Below, piece by piece: positions 14,586-20,571 of a stretch of DNA of 20,571 nucleotides. Under the pieces are notes generated by a model that had not been told where the DNA came from, made no database searches, and saw nothing but the letters and a program-made list of their open reading frames with translations. The stretch comes from Lentzea aerocolonigenes (GTDB lineage Bacteria; Actinomycetota; Actinomycetes; Mycobacteriales; Pseudonocardiaceae). Positions within the stretch are counted from its first letter, which is position 1, and every line of letters starts with the position of its first letter. The position numbers were made by a program, and so were the translations under genes. The stretch lies in contig NZ_JYJG01000433.1 of NCBI RefSeq assembly GCF_000955955.1, positions 1 to 20,571 of the forward strand, read 5' to 3'.

Positions 14586-15527
14586 ATGTTCAAGCGGATG
14601 CTCAGCGCCTTCGGCGTCGGTGGCCCGTCGGTCGACACGGTGCTGGACTCGCCGCACGCGTCGCCCGGCCAGCTCGTCACCGGGCAGGTGCGCATCCAGG
14701 GTGGCAGCGCGGACGCCGAGATCGGCCAGGTCGTGCTGTCGCTCGTCACGCGCGTCGAGGTCGAGCACGGCGACCACGAGTACGGCGGCGTGTCCGAGTT
14801 CCTGCGGGTCGTGGTGGCGCAGAGCGTGCGCGTCGCCGCCGGTCAGCCGGTGTCGATCCCGTTCCAGCTGCCCATCCCGTGGGAGACCCCGATCACGGCG
14901 GTCGGCGGCGCGCAGCTGCCCGGCATGACCGTGGGCGTGCGGACCGAGCTCGTGATCGCGGGCGCGCCGGACAAGGGCGACCTCGACCCCGTGCTGATCC
15001 ACCCGCTCCCGTCGCAGGACGCGGTGCTGAACGCGTTCGGGCAGCTCGGTTTCGGCTTCCGCAGCGCGGACGTCGAGGCGGGCCGTCTGCACGGCGTGCC
15101 GCAGGAGCTCGGCTTCTACCAGGAGATCGAGTTCTTCCCGCCGGCCCACTTCGCCGGCCGCATCCAGCAGGTGGAGCTGACGTTCGTGGCGTCCCCGCAC
15201 GAGCTGTTCGTGATCCTGGAAGCCGACAGGCGCGGTGGCATGTTCTCGGCGGGCGGCGACGCGTTCGGGCACTTCCGGCTGTCGCACCAGGAGGCCCAGG
15301 TGGCCGACTGGGCTTCGTCGATCAACGGGTGGCTGGCGCAGGTGGCCGAGCGCGGCGGCGGTGCCCACCACGGCTACGACCAGCACGGTCACCACGGCGG
15401 TCACCACGGTCGGGGCATGGGCATGGGCACGGTCGTCGCGGCCGGTGCCGCGGGTGTCGTCGGCGGCATGGTGATGGGCGAGATGCTCGACGACGCGTTC
15501 GAGGACTTCGGCGACTTCGGCGAGTGA
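14586..15527 (+). CDS. spo0M: Spo0M-like sporulation-control family protein
   Basis: A 313-residue protein starting at ATG 14586, immediately after the upstream TAA, with AGAGGA (14572-14577) eight bases before. Residues 1-235 match the arrestin-like Spo0M family: MFKRMLSAFGVGGPSVDTVL, then PGQLVTGQVRIQGGSADAEI and VSIPFQLPIPWETPIT, with FYQEIEFFPPAHFAG later. Spo0M of Bacillus affects sporulation control and cell division; its role in actinomycetes is not settled. The C-terminus is unusual: a His/Gly-rich linker (about 257-281) is followed by a hydrophobic Gly/Ala/Met-rich segment (281-300) and an acidic Phe/Asp tail. The linker might bind metal and the Gly-rich segment might contact membrane or drive assembly; both are inference. 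Being third in the CNNM operon suggests a link between envelope cation handling and this protein. Confidence 0.88.
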   Translation: MFKRMLSAFGVGGPSVDTVLDSPHASPGQLVTGQVRIQGGSADAEIGQVVLSLVTRVEVEHGDHEYGGVSEFLRVVVAQSVRVAAGQPVSIPFQLPIPWETPITAVGGAQLPGMTVGVRTELVIAGAPDKGDLDPVLIHPLPSQDAVLNAFGQLGFGFRSADVEAGRLHGVPQELGFYQEIEFFPPAHFAGRIQQVELTFVASPHELFVILEADRRGGMFSAGGDAFGHFRLSHQEAQVADWASSINGWLAQVAERGGGAHHGYDQHGHHGGHHGRGMGMGTVVAAGAAGVVGGMVMGEMLDDAFEDFGDFGE

Positions 15528-15553
15528 AACCTGGATCGGAACAGTGATTGCCG

Positions 15554-15577
15554 GGCCCGCCACGGGGTAGCCGGGCC
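15554..15577 (+). promoter_or_regulatory. GC-rich hairpin upstream of the DUF6292-like gene
   Basis: GGCCCG (15554-15559) and CGGGCC (15572-15577) form a six-pair stem with a 12-base loop, placed after the Spo0M stop and ending two bases before the GTG start at 15580. It could be a terminator for the CNNM-Spo0M operon (no T-tract) or affect translation of the next gene. Weak, since such stems are frequent in GC-rich DNA. Confidence 0.25.
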
Positions 15578-15579
15578 AT

Positions 15580-15921
15580 GTGAACAGCGTGGCGAGGCAG
15601 TACGCGTGGCGGGTCACGCGCGAGCTCGGCCTGAGCGGCGAGTCGTCCTGTGTGGATCGGGACAAGCCGCTGCGGGTGTACATCGCGGTCGACGGCAGGC
15701 TGCCCGGCCACCCCGATCGTGACGTCGCTCTGCTGTGGACGGAGTGCCACGGGTGGGCGATCGCCGTCGAGGAACCCGGCGGCACCGAGCTGACCGTCGT
15801 GGCCCACCTGGGCGGAGGCGTCGAACCGCCGCCCCGCACCGTTGCCTGGTGGGTCCGGCGGCTTCAGAGCACGCGGCCGGCGACGGAGAACTCCGTCGCG
15901 CACAGCGGGCACGTCGCCTGA
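15580..15921 (+). CDS. DUF6292-like small protein
   Basis: A 113-residue protein starting at GTG 15580. The pattern ARQYAWRVTRELGLSGESSC, LRVYIAVDGRLPGHPDRDVA, LLWTECHGWAIAVE and PPPRTVAWWVRRL matches my memory of DUF6292, a small family of unknown function common in Pseudonocardiales; no biochemical role is known to me. No signal peptide or membrane segment is present. The last 19 residues lie antisense to the end of the convergent CPxC gene (15864-16265). That tail (TENSVAHSGHVA) mirrors the neighbour's coding sequence and is probably not conserved; the true family domain likely ends near residue 95. The Shine-Dalgarno is weak and a hairpin lies just upstream. Confidence 0.65.
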   Translation: MNSVARQYAWRVTRELGLSGESSCVDRDKPLRVYIAVDGRLPGHPDRDVALLWTECHGWAIAVEEPGGTELTVVAHLGGGVEPPPRTVAWWVRRLQSTRPATENSVAHSGHVA

Positions 15922-16265
15922 CCGAACAGCCGCAGAATCCCCTCCGCCACGTGCTGCCGGCCGTGGCCGATCGCGGTGTCGTGCAGCCTGCGACCGATGC
16001 CGGTGAGCCGTCGGGGATCAGCGTGGACGAGCGGGCGTGACCCGCCGGTCTCGTCGGTGCACGCCTTGTCGTAGACGACCAGCTCCGCCGCACACCCCGG
16101 ACACGGCAGGCAGTACTCCTCGCCGGCGACCGCCCACGCGAGGTCGTCCGCCCAGTACGCCACACCCTCGAACACGAGCACGCATTCCAGCAGGTACATG
16201 GCGTCGTCGGCGCCGGGCAGCAACGGACCTTCCGCGAGATCCGCGAGCTCACCCAGCGCCGTCAC
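15864..16265 (-). CDS. Paired-CPxC protein, short paralogue (function unknown)
   Basis: A 133-residue protein starting at GTG 16265 within a GTGA overlap with the stop of the upstream gene. It has two Cys pairs, CPGC (55-58) and CPLC (119-122), with spacing that could form a single zinc-ribbon-like site. Its last 48 residues match the upstream gene product at about 31 of 48 positions by eye (shared LTGI.RRL.DTA..HGR and ATCPLCATEF), so the two are tandem paralogues. It lacks the N-terminal 65 or so residues of the longer copy, including the acidic helical start. A longer frame runs upstream to 16526, but that part is a shadow of the neighbour. The 3' end overlaps the convergent DUF6292-like gene by 58 bases. 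I do not recognise a function. Confidence 0.7.
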   Translation of the reverse strand: MTALGELADLAEGPLLPGADDAMYLLECVLVFEGVAYWADDLAWAVAGEEYCLPCPGCAAELVVYDKACTDETGGSRPLVHADPRRLTGIGRRLHDTAIGHGRQHVAEGILRLFGQATCPLCATEFSVAGRVL

Positions 16266-16864
16266 GAGCCCAGGACCTGGTCGGAGACGGTGAACTCCGT
16301 CGCGCACAGCGGACACGTCGCCCGGCCGAACATGTACCGGATCGCCTCCATCACCCTCTCCCGGCCGTGTGCTGAGGCGGTGTCGTACAGCCTGCGCGCG
16401 ATGCCTGTGAGCGCGTCGGCGTCGAGCGGCTGCAACGGGCTCGTGTCGCCGATGTCGTCGATGTACGAGGCCTTCGCGATGGCCAGCTCGAACACCAGCG
16501 AGATGTTCGTGCCGCACGACGGGCACGGGACGTCGTAGTAGCGCAGGTCCAGGCCTTGAGCCAGCCGCGGCCAGTGCTTCGTGCCTTCGAACGCCAGCTG
16601 TCCGGCCAGGAGGTAGGCGTAGTAGTCGTCGGCCTCGGGCAGAAGCCGGTTCGACGCGGCGAGGAAGATGTTCGCCAGGTGCTCGTCTCGTGCGGCACCC
16701 GAAGCCATGATCGCGCCGGCGAGCGCCACGGCCTGTCGTCCCAGCTCGGGGTCGTCGACGAGGGAAGCGAGCTGGGGGAGTGCGGCGACGCTCTCCTCGT
16801 CCGCGCCACCGTCGAGCACATCGCCCATGAGCTCGTCGAGGTCTTCCTGCGAGAAGTCCGCCAT
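16262..16864 (-). CDS. Paired-CPxC protein, long paralogue (function unknown)
   Basis: A 200-residue protein starting at ATG 16864 (MADFSQEDLDELMGDVLDGG). Residues 1-75 are helical and acidic, with Leu/Ala spacing that might be a HEAT-like or TPR-like helical array (LPQLASLVDDPELGRQAVAL). The middle (80-110) has LLAGQLAFEGTKHWPRLAQG. Then come CPSC (114-117) and CPLC (184-187), each inside a predicted beta turn (VPCPSCGTNISLVFE; ATCPLCATEFTV), which together could bind zinc. There is no signal peptide, so a cytosolic location is likely. It lies 46 bases downstream of the MmpL gene on the same strand and could be read through from that operon, but a separate promoter is possible. It overlaps the shorter paralogue by four bases. 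The family is unknown to me. Confidence 0.75.
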   Translation of the reverse strand: MADFSQEDLDELMGDVLDGGADEESVAALPQLASLVDDPELGRQAVALAGAIMASGAARDEHLANIFLAASNRLLPEADDYYAYLLAGQLAFEGTKHWPRLAQGLDLRYYDVPCPSCGTNISLVFELAIAKASYIDDIGDTSPLQPLDADALTGIARRLYDTASAHGRERVMEAIRYMFGRATCPLCATEFTVSDQVLGS

Positions 16865-16910
16865 GCCCGCGATCAGACCACGGACATGACGGACTGGTGA
16901 GCGGATTCGG

Positions 16911-19061
16911 TCAGACGGTGACCGGCTCGCGCTTCTCGTTCTCGATCTCCTCCAGCGCGGTGCCCTCGACGTCGAGCTCCGGCAGCCAGCGCAGGAACTT
17001 CGGCAGCCACCAGGCGCGCTCACCGATCAGGGCCAGCGCGGCGGGCACGAGCACCATGCGGACCACGAAGGCGTCCACGAAGATGCCGACCGCCAGTGCG
17101 AACGCGATCGACTTCACCGTCGCCTCGCCCGCGGGGACGAAGCCCGCGAACACCGAGAACATGATCAGCGCGGCGGCCACGACGACCGGTGCCGCCTGGC
17201 GGAAGCCCGTGGTGATGGCCTCGATCGGCTTGGCGCCGCGGTGGTGCGCCTCGTGCATCCGGGACACCAGGAAGATCTGGTAGTCCATCGCGAGGCCGAA
17301 CAGGATGCCGATCACCAGGATCGGGGTGAGGCTGATCAGGGGGCCGGTGCTGTCGAGGTTCACCGCGTCGGCGAGCCAGCCCCACTGGAACACCGCCACC
17401 GTGGCACCGAGCGACGCGCCGATGGTCAGCAGGAAGCCGAGCACGCCGACGAGCGGCACGAGCAGCGAGCGGAACACCAGGATCAGCAGCACCAGCGCCA
17501 GACCCACGACGACGGCCAGGTAGATCGGCAGCGCGCGGTCCAGCGACGTGGCCACGTCGACGCTCACCGCGGTGGCACCGGTGACGTAGGCCTTGCCACC
17601 GTCGAGAGTTTTCAGCTCGGTGCGCAGGTCGGCGACGAGCTGCTCGGTGGCGGTGCTGTCCGGGCCGGACTTCGGGATGACCGTGACCAGCGCGGCGGAA
17701 CCGTCCGGGCTCGGCTGCGCGGGCGTCACCAGGGCGACGTCGTTCAGCTTGGCGAGCGGCTCGGCGACCTTTGTGGCGGTCGCGGCGGCGCCGTTGCCCT
17801 CGACGAGCACGAGGATCGGTCCGTTGAAGCCCTCGCCGAAGCCCTGCGCGAGGATGTGGTCGGCACGCTCCTGCGTGGAGTTGGCCGGCGGCTTCTGGAT
17901 CAGCGTGGTGTCCATGGAGGCCACCGGGATCGCGACGATGCCGAGCGCCACGACACTGAGCAGCAGTGCGACGACGCGGTTGCGGGTGACGGCCTTCGAC
18001 CAGCCGCGGATCACACCGCGGTCCTTGGGCTCGGAGCTGGTCTGCGAGCGCTCCTTGCGGGTCAGCACGCGGCGGCCGAGCATGCTCAGCAGCGCGGGCA
18101 CCAGCGTGACGGCGATCAGCACCGCTACGACGATCGTGGCCGCGGCCGAGACGCCCATCTGCGTCAGGAACGGGATGCCCGCGATCGCGAGGCCGACCAG
18201 CGCGATGACGACGGTGAGACCGGCGGTGACGACCGCGGAGCCCGCCGTGCCGACCGCGGTGGCGACGGCGTGGCCGACGTCCGAGCCGCGGCGCAGTTCC
18301 TGGCGGTAGCGGTTGATGATGAACAACGCGTAGTCGATGCCGACCGCGAGACCCAGCATCGACGCGAGGATCGGCGTGGTCGACTGCAGGTCCATGAACC
18401 CGGACGCGATGGTGATGCCGAGCGTGCCGATGCCGACGCCGATGGCGGCCGAGAGCAGGTTCATGCCCGCGGTCACGAGCGAGCCGTAGGTCAGCGCGAG
18501 GATCACGAGCGCCAGCACGACACCAACGGCCTCGGTGGGCCCGCCGACGTGCGGCGTCTGCTGCATCGCGGTGCCGCCGATCTCGACGGTCAGGCCCGCG
18601 TTGCGCGCCTTGTCGACGGCTTTGGTGAGCTCGGCGCGCTGCTCGTCGGTGACCTCACCGGGCTTCACGTCGTAGGTGACGGTGCTGTAGCCGACGTTGA
18701 CGTCCTTGTTGACGCTCGGCGCGGCGGGGTCGAGCGGGTTGGTCGCCTGCTTGACGCCCTTGAGCGCGGACTCGTCGGCGACCAGGTCGGTGATCGCCTT
18801 GACGTGCTGGGGCAGCTTCTGGCCGTCCGGGGCCTTGATCACCACTCGTGCCGTCGCGGTCTCGCCGGAGCCGAACTTGTCCTGGATGCGCTCGAGCGCC
18901 GTCGTCGACTCCTGGCCGGGGATCGACATCGAGTTGGACGTCTCACCGCCGAGCGTGAACGCGCCCACCCCGGCACCCACGAGCACCAGCAACCAGATGA
19001 GCACGACCGCGAGCCGGTGCTTGTGCGCACTTCTGCCGAGTCGGTAGAGCAGTTTCGCCAT
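16911..19061 (-). CDS. MmpL-type RND-superfamily transporter
   Basis: A 716-residue membrane protein starting at ATG 19061 with GGGAGG (19072-19077) ten bases upstream. It shows the two-fold MMPL layout: one helix (about 17-38), a large external domain (40-175), five helices, then the same arrangement in the second half. Both halves carry the Asp-Tyr proton-relay pair: GLAVGIDYALFIINRYR (Asp243-Tyr244) and GLAMDYQIFLVSRMHE (Asp593-Tyr594). These pumps use the proton gradient to export lipids, siderophores or drugs; the substrate here cannot be read from sequence. The cytosolic tail is short and acidic (GTALEEIENEKREPVTV). Five bases separate its start from the stop of the TetR gene, so the two form one operon under the tandem operators upstream. 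No lipid or polyketide synthesis genes lie next to it, which leans towards a drug or stress efflux role. Confidence 0.93.
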   Translation of the reverse strand: MAKLLYRLGRSAHKHRLAVVLIWLLVLVGAGVGAFTLGGETSNSMSIPGQESTTALERIQDKFGSGETATARVVIKAPDGQKLPQHVKAITDLVADESALKGVKQATNPLDPAAPSVNKDVNVGYSTVTYDVKPGEVTDEQRAELTKAVDKARNAGLTVEIGGTAMQQTPHVGGPTEAVGVVLALVILALTYGSLVTAGMNLLSAAIGVGIGTLGITIASGFMDLQSTTPILASMLGLAVGIDYALFIINRYRQELRRGSDVGHAVATAVGTAGSAVVTAGLTVVIALVGLAIAGIPFLTQMGVSAAATIVVAVLIAVTLVPALLSMLGRRVLTRKERSQTSSEPKDRGVIRGWSKAVTRNRVVALLLSVVALGIVAIPVASMDTTLIQKPPANSTQERADHILAQGFGEGFNGPILVLVEGNGAAATATKVAEPLAKLNDVALVTPAQPSPDGSAALVTVIPKSGPDSTATEQLVADLRTELKTLDGGKAYVTGATAVSVDVATSLDRALPIYLAVVVGLALVLLILVFRSLLVPLVGVLGFLLTIGASLGATVAVFQWGWLADAVNLDSTGPLISLTPILVIGILFGLAMDYQIFLVSRMHEAHHRGAKPIEAITTGFRQAAPVVVAAALIMFSVFAGFVPAGEATVKSIAFALAVGIFVDAFVVRMVLVPAALALIGERAWWLPKFLRWLPELDVEGTALEEIENEKREPVTV

Positions 19062-19066
19062 GATGG

Positions 19067-19618
19067 TCAGGCCTCCCGGTGCCCGAGTGCGTCGTAGCAG
19101 GTAGCGAGGATCAAGGGGCGCCACGTGGTCTTGTCGCCTTCCTGGTTGGCCAGGAGGGTGAGCACGGCCATGGCGCTCAGGGCGCCGACGATGCGGATCG
19201 CGCGGGCCAGTTCTTTCTCGGGTTCGATGACGAACATCTCGTTGAGCAGCAGCTCGTCCTGCGCCTGCTGGGGGTCCTCGCCCGGCGCGGTCATCGAGCG
19301 GAACAGCAACGCCACCAGGCCAGGCCGGTCGAGCGCGATGTCGGTGAGCAGCTCCAGCGCCCGGCGCTCCCGTGCCGGGCCTGGTTCGAGTGGCGCGACC
19401 TGGTCGGCCACGTGCCTGCTCAGCACGCGGCTCTGCTCCCACGCCGCTTCGAAGAGAGCTTCCTTGCTCGGGAAGTGGTGCAGCAGACCGGCTTTGGACA
19501 GGCCGACGGCATCGGCGAGCGTCTTGAGCGACGTCTGCTCGAAACCGTGCCGAGCGAAGAGCGCGGCGGCGGCGTCGAGGATCTTCTCGTCGACTCCGGT
19601 CCTGGGCGGTCGTGGCAT
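19067..19618 (-). CDS. TetR-family repressor of the MmpL operon
   Basis: A 183-residue regulator starting at ATG 19618. Residues 10-55 are the TetR DNA-binding domain: DEKILDAAAALFARHGFEQT, then SLKTLADAVGLSKAGLLHHF with PSKEALFEAAW. The remaining helices form the ligand and dimer domain (RALELLTDIALDRPGLVALL, LARAIRIVGALSAMAVLTLL). It is followed by the MmpL gene after five bases and preceded by two inverted-repeat operators within 65 bases, so it very likely represses its own operon and is released by a pump substrate. The divergent gene at 19704 lies close enough to the operators to share this control. Confidence 0.93.
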   Translation of the reverse strand: MPRPPRTGVDEKILDAAAALFARHGFEQTSLKTLADAVGLSKAGLLHHFPSKEALFEAAWEQSRVLSRHVADQVAPLEPGPARERRALELLTDIALDRPGLVALLFRSMTAPGEDPQQAQDELLLNEMFVIEPEKELARAIRIVGALSAMAVLTLLANQEGDKTTWRPLILATCYDALGHREA

Positions 19619-19639
19619 GTCGAAGACTTTACGGCGTTT

Positions 19640-19654
19640 ACCGACCGGTTCGGT
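19640..19654. promoter_or_regulatory. TetR operator 1 (inverted repeat)
   Basis: ACCGACCGGTTCGGT: arms ACCGA and TCGGT around a 5-base centre, 22 bases upstream of the TetR start. It is preceded by TTT and shares the 12-mer GTTTACCGACCG (19636-19647) with operator 2, exactly 21 bases (two helical turns) away. Confidence 0.75.
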
Positions 19655-19660
19655 AGGTTT

Positions 19661-19679
19661 ACCGACCGATTTGGTCGGT
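19661..19679. promoter_or_regulatory. TetR operator 2 (perfect inverted repeat)
   Basis: ACCGACCGATTTGGTCGGT: perfect 7-base arms (ACCGACC/GGTCGGT) with a 5-base spacer. It carries the second copy of the GTTTACCGACCG direct repeat (19657-19668). It lies between the TetR start and the divergent gene at 19704, 24 bases from the latter, so it may control both directions. Confidence 0.8.
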
Positions 19680-19703
19680 GGCGTTCGTCACCACAATGGA
19701 TGA

Positions 19704-20240
19704 GTGATCGAGATGCGTGCAGTCCTGGAAGTCACGGGCGGTTACCTCGAACTGTCCGGACGGATGACGCGACACGAGGTCGGCGCGGCGCTCGTAGCGA
19801 TCGCCGAGTACGGCGAAGACGAGGACTTCAGTCCGGAGATGCTTCGCGCGTTGCTGGACGAGGAGATGATCCTCATGGCCGGCGGGCTGGAGGTGCGGGA
19901 CACCGGGAGCGGCGCGGAGATCAAGCCCGGCTGCTGCGCCGGACTGGAGAGCTGGCGCAACTGGGGTGAACTGCTCGGCGGGAAGGCGCCGTGGCTCGGG
20001 CACTCACCGGAGCCCGGGGTGGAGTTCGCCGCGGACGTGGTGAGGCTCTCGCAGGACGCCGAACGTCCGGAGTCTCTCGCGTGTGAGATCCCGGTGGCGG
20101 ACCTGCCTCGACTCCTCGAGGGCGTGCGGCAGGACTTGCTCGGATTCCTCGATCTGGTGCGGCGGTGGGCGCCGGACGGGCTGGGGGAGCGGCTGGCCGC
20201 GCGGTTCGACGAGCACTTCCACATCAGCGCGCCGCTCTGA
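19704..20240 (+). CDS. Unrecognised 178-residue protein with PGCC and PWLGH motifs
   Basis: Starts at GTG 19704 (weak GGATGA upstream); ATG 19713 (MRAVLEVTGG) is an alternative. The N-terminal part (1-60) looks like two strands and a helix-rich stretch (VLEVTGGYLELSGRMTRHEV), then acidic residues. The centre has EIKPGCCAGLESWRNWGELL (72-91) with adjacent cysteines 77-78, and GGKAPWLGHSPEPGVEF (92-108). The C-terminal 50 residues are helical (DLPRLLEGVRQDLLGFLDLV). I have a sense of this motif set in actinobacterial proteins of unknown function, possibly of immunity or stress type, but cannot name a family. No signal or membrane segment is visible. It shares its upstream region with the TetR-MmpL operon and is followed after 14 bases by a DUF1905 gene. 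Confidence 0.7.
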   Translation: MIEMRAVLEVTGGYLELSGRMTRHEVGAALVAIAEYGEDEDFSPEMLRALLDEEMILMAGGLEVRDTGSGAEIKPGCCAGLESWRNWGELLGGKAPWLGHSPEPGVEFAADVVRLSQDAERPESLACEIPVADLPRLLEGVRQDLLGFLDLVRRWAPDGLGERLAARFDEHFHISAPL

Positions 20241-20254
20241 CGGAGAATCAGGGG

Positions 20255-20545
20255 ATGTTCGTCTTCGACGCGGAGCTGTGGGTCTGGGACGCCAGGCGCA
20301 TGGACACCTGGACCTTCGTCACGCTGCCCGAGGACGTCTCGGACCAGATCCGCGACATCGCCACGCCGGGAGCCGGCTTCGGCGCCGTCAAGGTCAGGGT
20401 CGGGGTGGGCGCGAGCAACTGGTCGACGTCGGTGTTCCCGGACAAGCAGTCCGGTTGCTACGTGCTGCCGATCAAGGCCGCAGTGCGCAAGAAGAACGCC
20501 ATCGAAGCAGGGGATGTCGTCGAGGTGACGGTCGAGGTCGTCTAG
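20255..20545 (+). CDS. DUF1905-domain protein
   Basis: A 96-residue protein starting at ATG 20255 with GGAG (20242-20245) nine bases upstream. Nearly the whole length fits DUF1905: FDAELWVWDARRMDTWTFVT at the N-terminus, LPEDVSDQIRD, GFGAVKVRVGVGASNWSTSV, FPDKQSGCYVLPIKAAVRKK, then the closing VEVTVEVV. This is a small beta-barrel-like domain of unknown biochemical role, common in actinobacteria and often fused to or beside YdeI-type proteins. A longer frame extends upstream into the previous gene, but the family begins at this methionine. It lies 14 bases after the preceding stop, so the two are probably co-transcribed. Confidence 0.88.
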   Translation: MFVFDAELWVWDARRMDTWTFVTLPEDVSDQIRDIATPGAGFGAVKVRVGVGASNWSTSVFPDKQSGCYVLPIKAAVRKKNAIEAGDVVEVTVEVV

Positions 20546-20571
20546 TAGTACTTCGTCAGGTCGCGCTGACC
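20542..20571 (-). CDS. Possible C-terminal tail of a convergent gene (cut by window edge)
   Basis: On the minus strand, the frame entering from the right edge reads GQRDLTKYY and stops at TAG (20544-20542), overlapping the stop region of the DUF1905 gene by four bases. Convergent genes meet this closely elsewhere in the window. Nine residues are too few to identify a protein, and this may be chance. Confidence 0.25.
   Translation of the reverse strand, partial: GQRDLTKYY

Noticed and set aside
17241..19097. 618-codon plus-strand ORF opposite the MmpL gene
   Set aside because: His/Asp/Arg/Gln-rich translation without hydrophobic or domain structure; an antisense shadow.
1..20571. CRISPR arrays, tRNA/rRNA genes, insertion sequences, prophage or integrase genes
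   Set aside because: No regularly spaced repeats, transposase or integrase motifs or tRNA-like sequences were seen on either strand by reading; tool-based scans were not possible.

Overview
The window is gene-dense, GC-rich actinobacterial DNA. GTG and TTG starts, ATGA/GTGA stop-start overlaps, strong third-position GC (which produces many long antisense shadow ORFs) and lineage-flavoured families (a DUF6292-like protein, a class F sortase paired with DUF4397, an MmpL-type pump, a GAF-regulator tail) point to a Pseudonocardiales-like actinomycete such as Lentzea, Saccharothrix or Amycolatopsis relatives. The genus is inference. I see no RNA genes, insertion sequences, CRISPR arrays, prophage genes or attachment sites, and no gene-free stretch longer than about 100 bases.

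Layout. 1-1047: the tail of a GAF-type regulator, then a Cys-rich protein with a GIY-YIG/T5orf172-like C-terminal segment. 1022-5444 (minus): a translationally coupled three-gene operon encoding a PEP-synthase-like phosphotransferase with permuted domain order, an MFS exporter and an ATP-grasp ligase. 5527-7519 (plus): a divergent pair encoding a GT1-family glycosyltransferase and a PfkB sugar kinase. Together, 1022-7519 looks like a compact natural-product cassette (ligate, phosphorylate, glycosylate, export) and is the most interesting part of the window. 7563-9062 (plus): a DUF4397 surface protein, a class F sortase and a 61-residue protein that is 36% histidine.

9110-11722 (minus): a Tat-type Rieske protein, an NTF2-like protein and an IlvD/Edd-family dehydratase that looks more like a sugar-acid dehydratase than a branched-chain IlvD. 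11817-12212 (minus): a MerR regulator with a palindromic operator in the gap it shares with a divergent, tightly packed plus-strand operon (12301-15527) of two CNNM/CBS membrane proteins and a Spo0M-like protein. 15580-15921: a DUF6292-like protein whose end overlaps a minus-strand gene. 15864-16864 (minus): two tandem paralogues with paired CPxC motifs, of unknown function. 16911-19618 (minus): an MmpL-type RND transporter and its TetR regulator, behind two tandem inverted-repeat operators. 19704-20545 (plus): an unrecognised protein and a DUF1905 protein; a possible convergent gene tail reaches the right edge.

All family assignments are from reading translated sequence and recalled family motifs. 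No database search was run.
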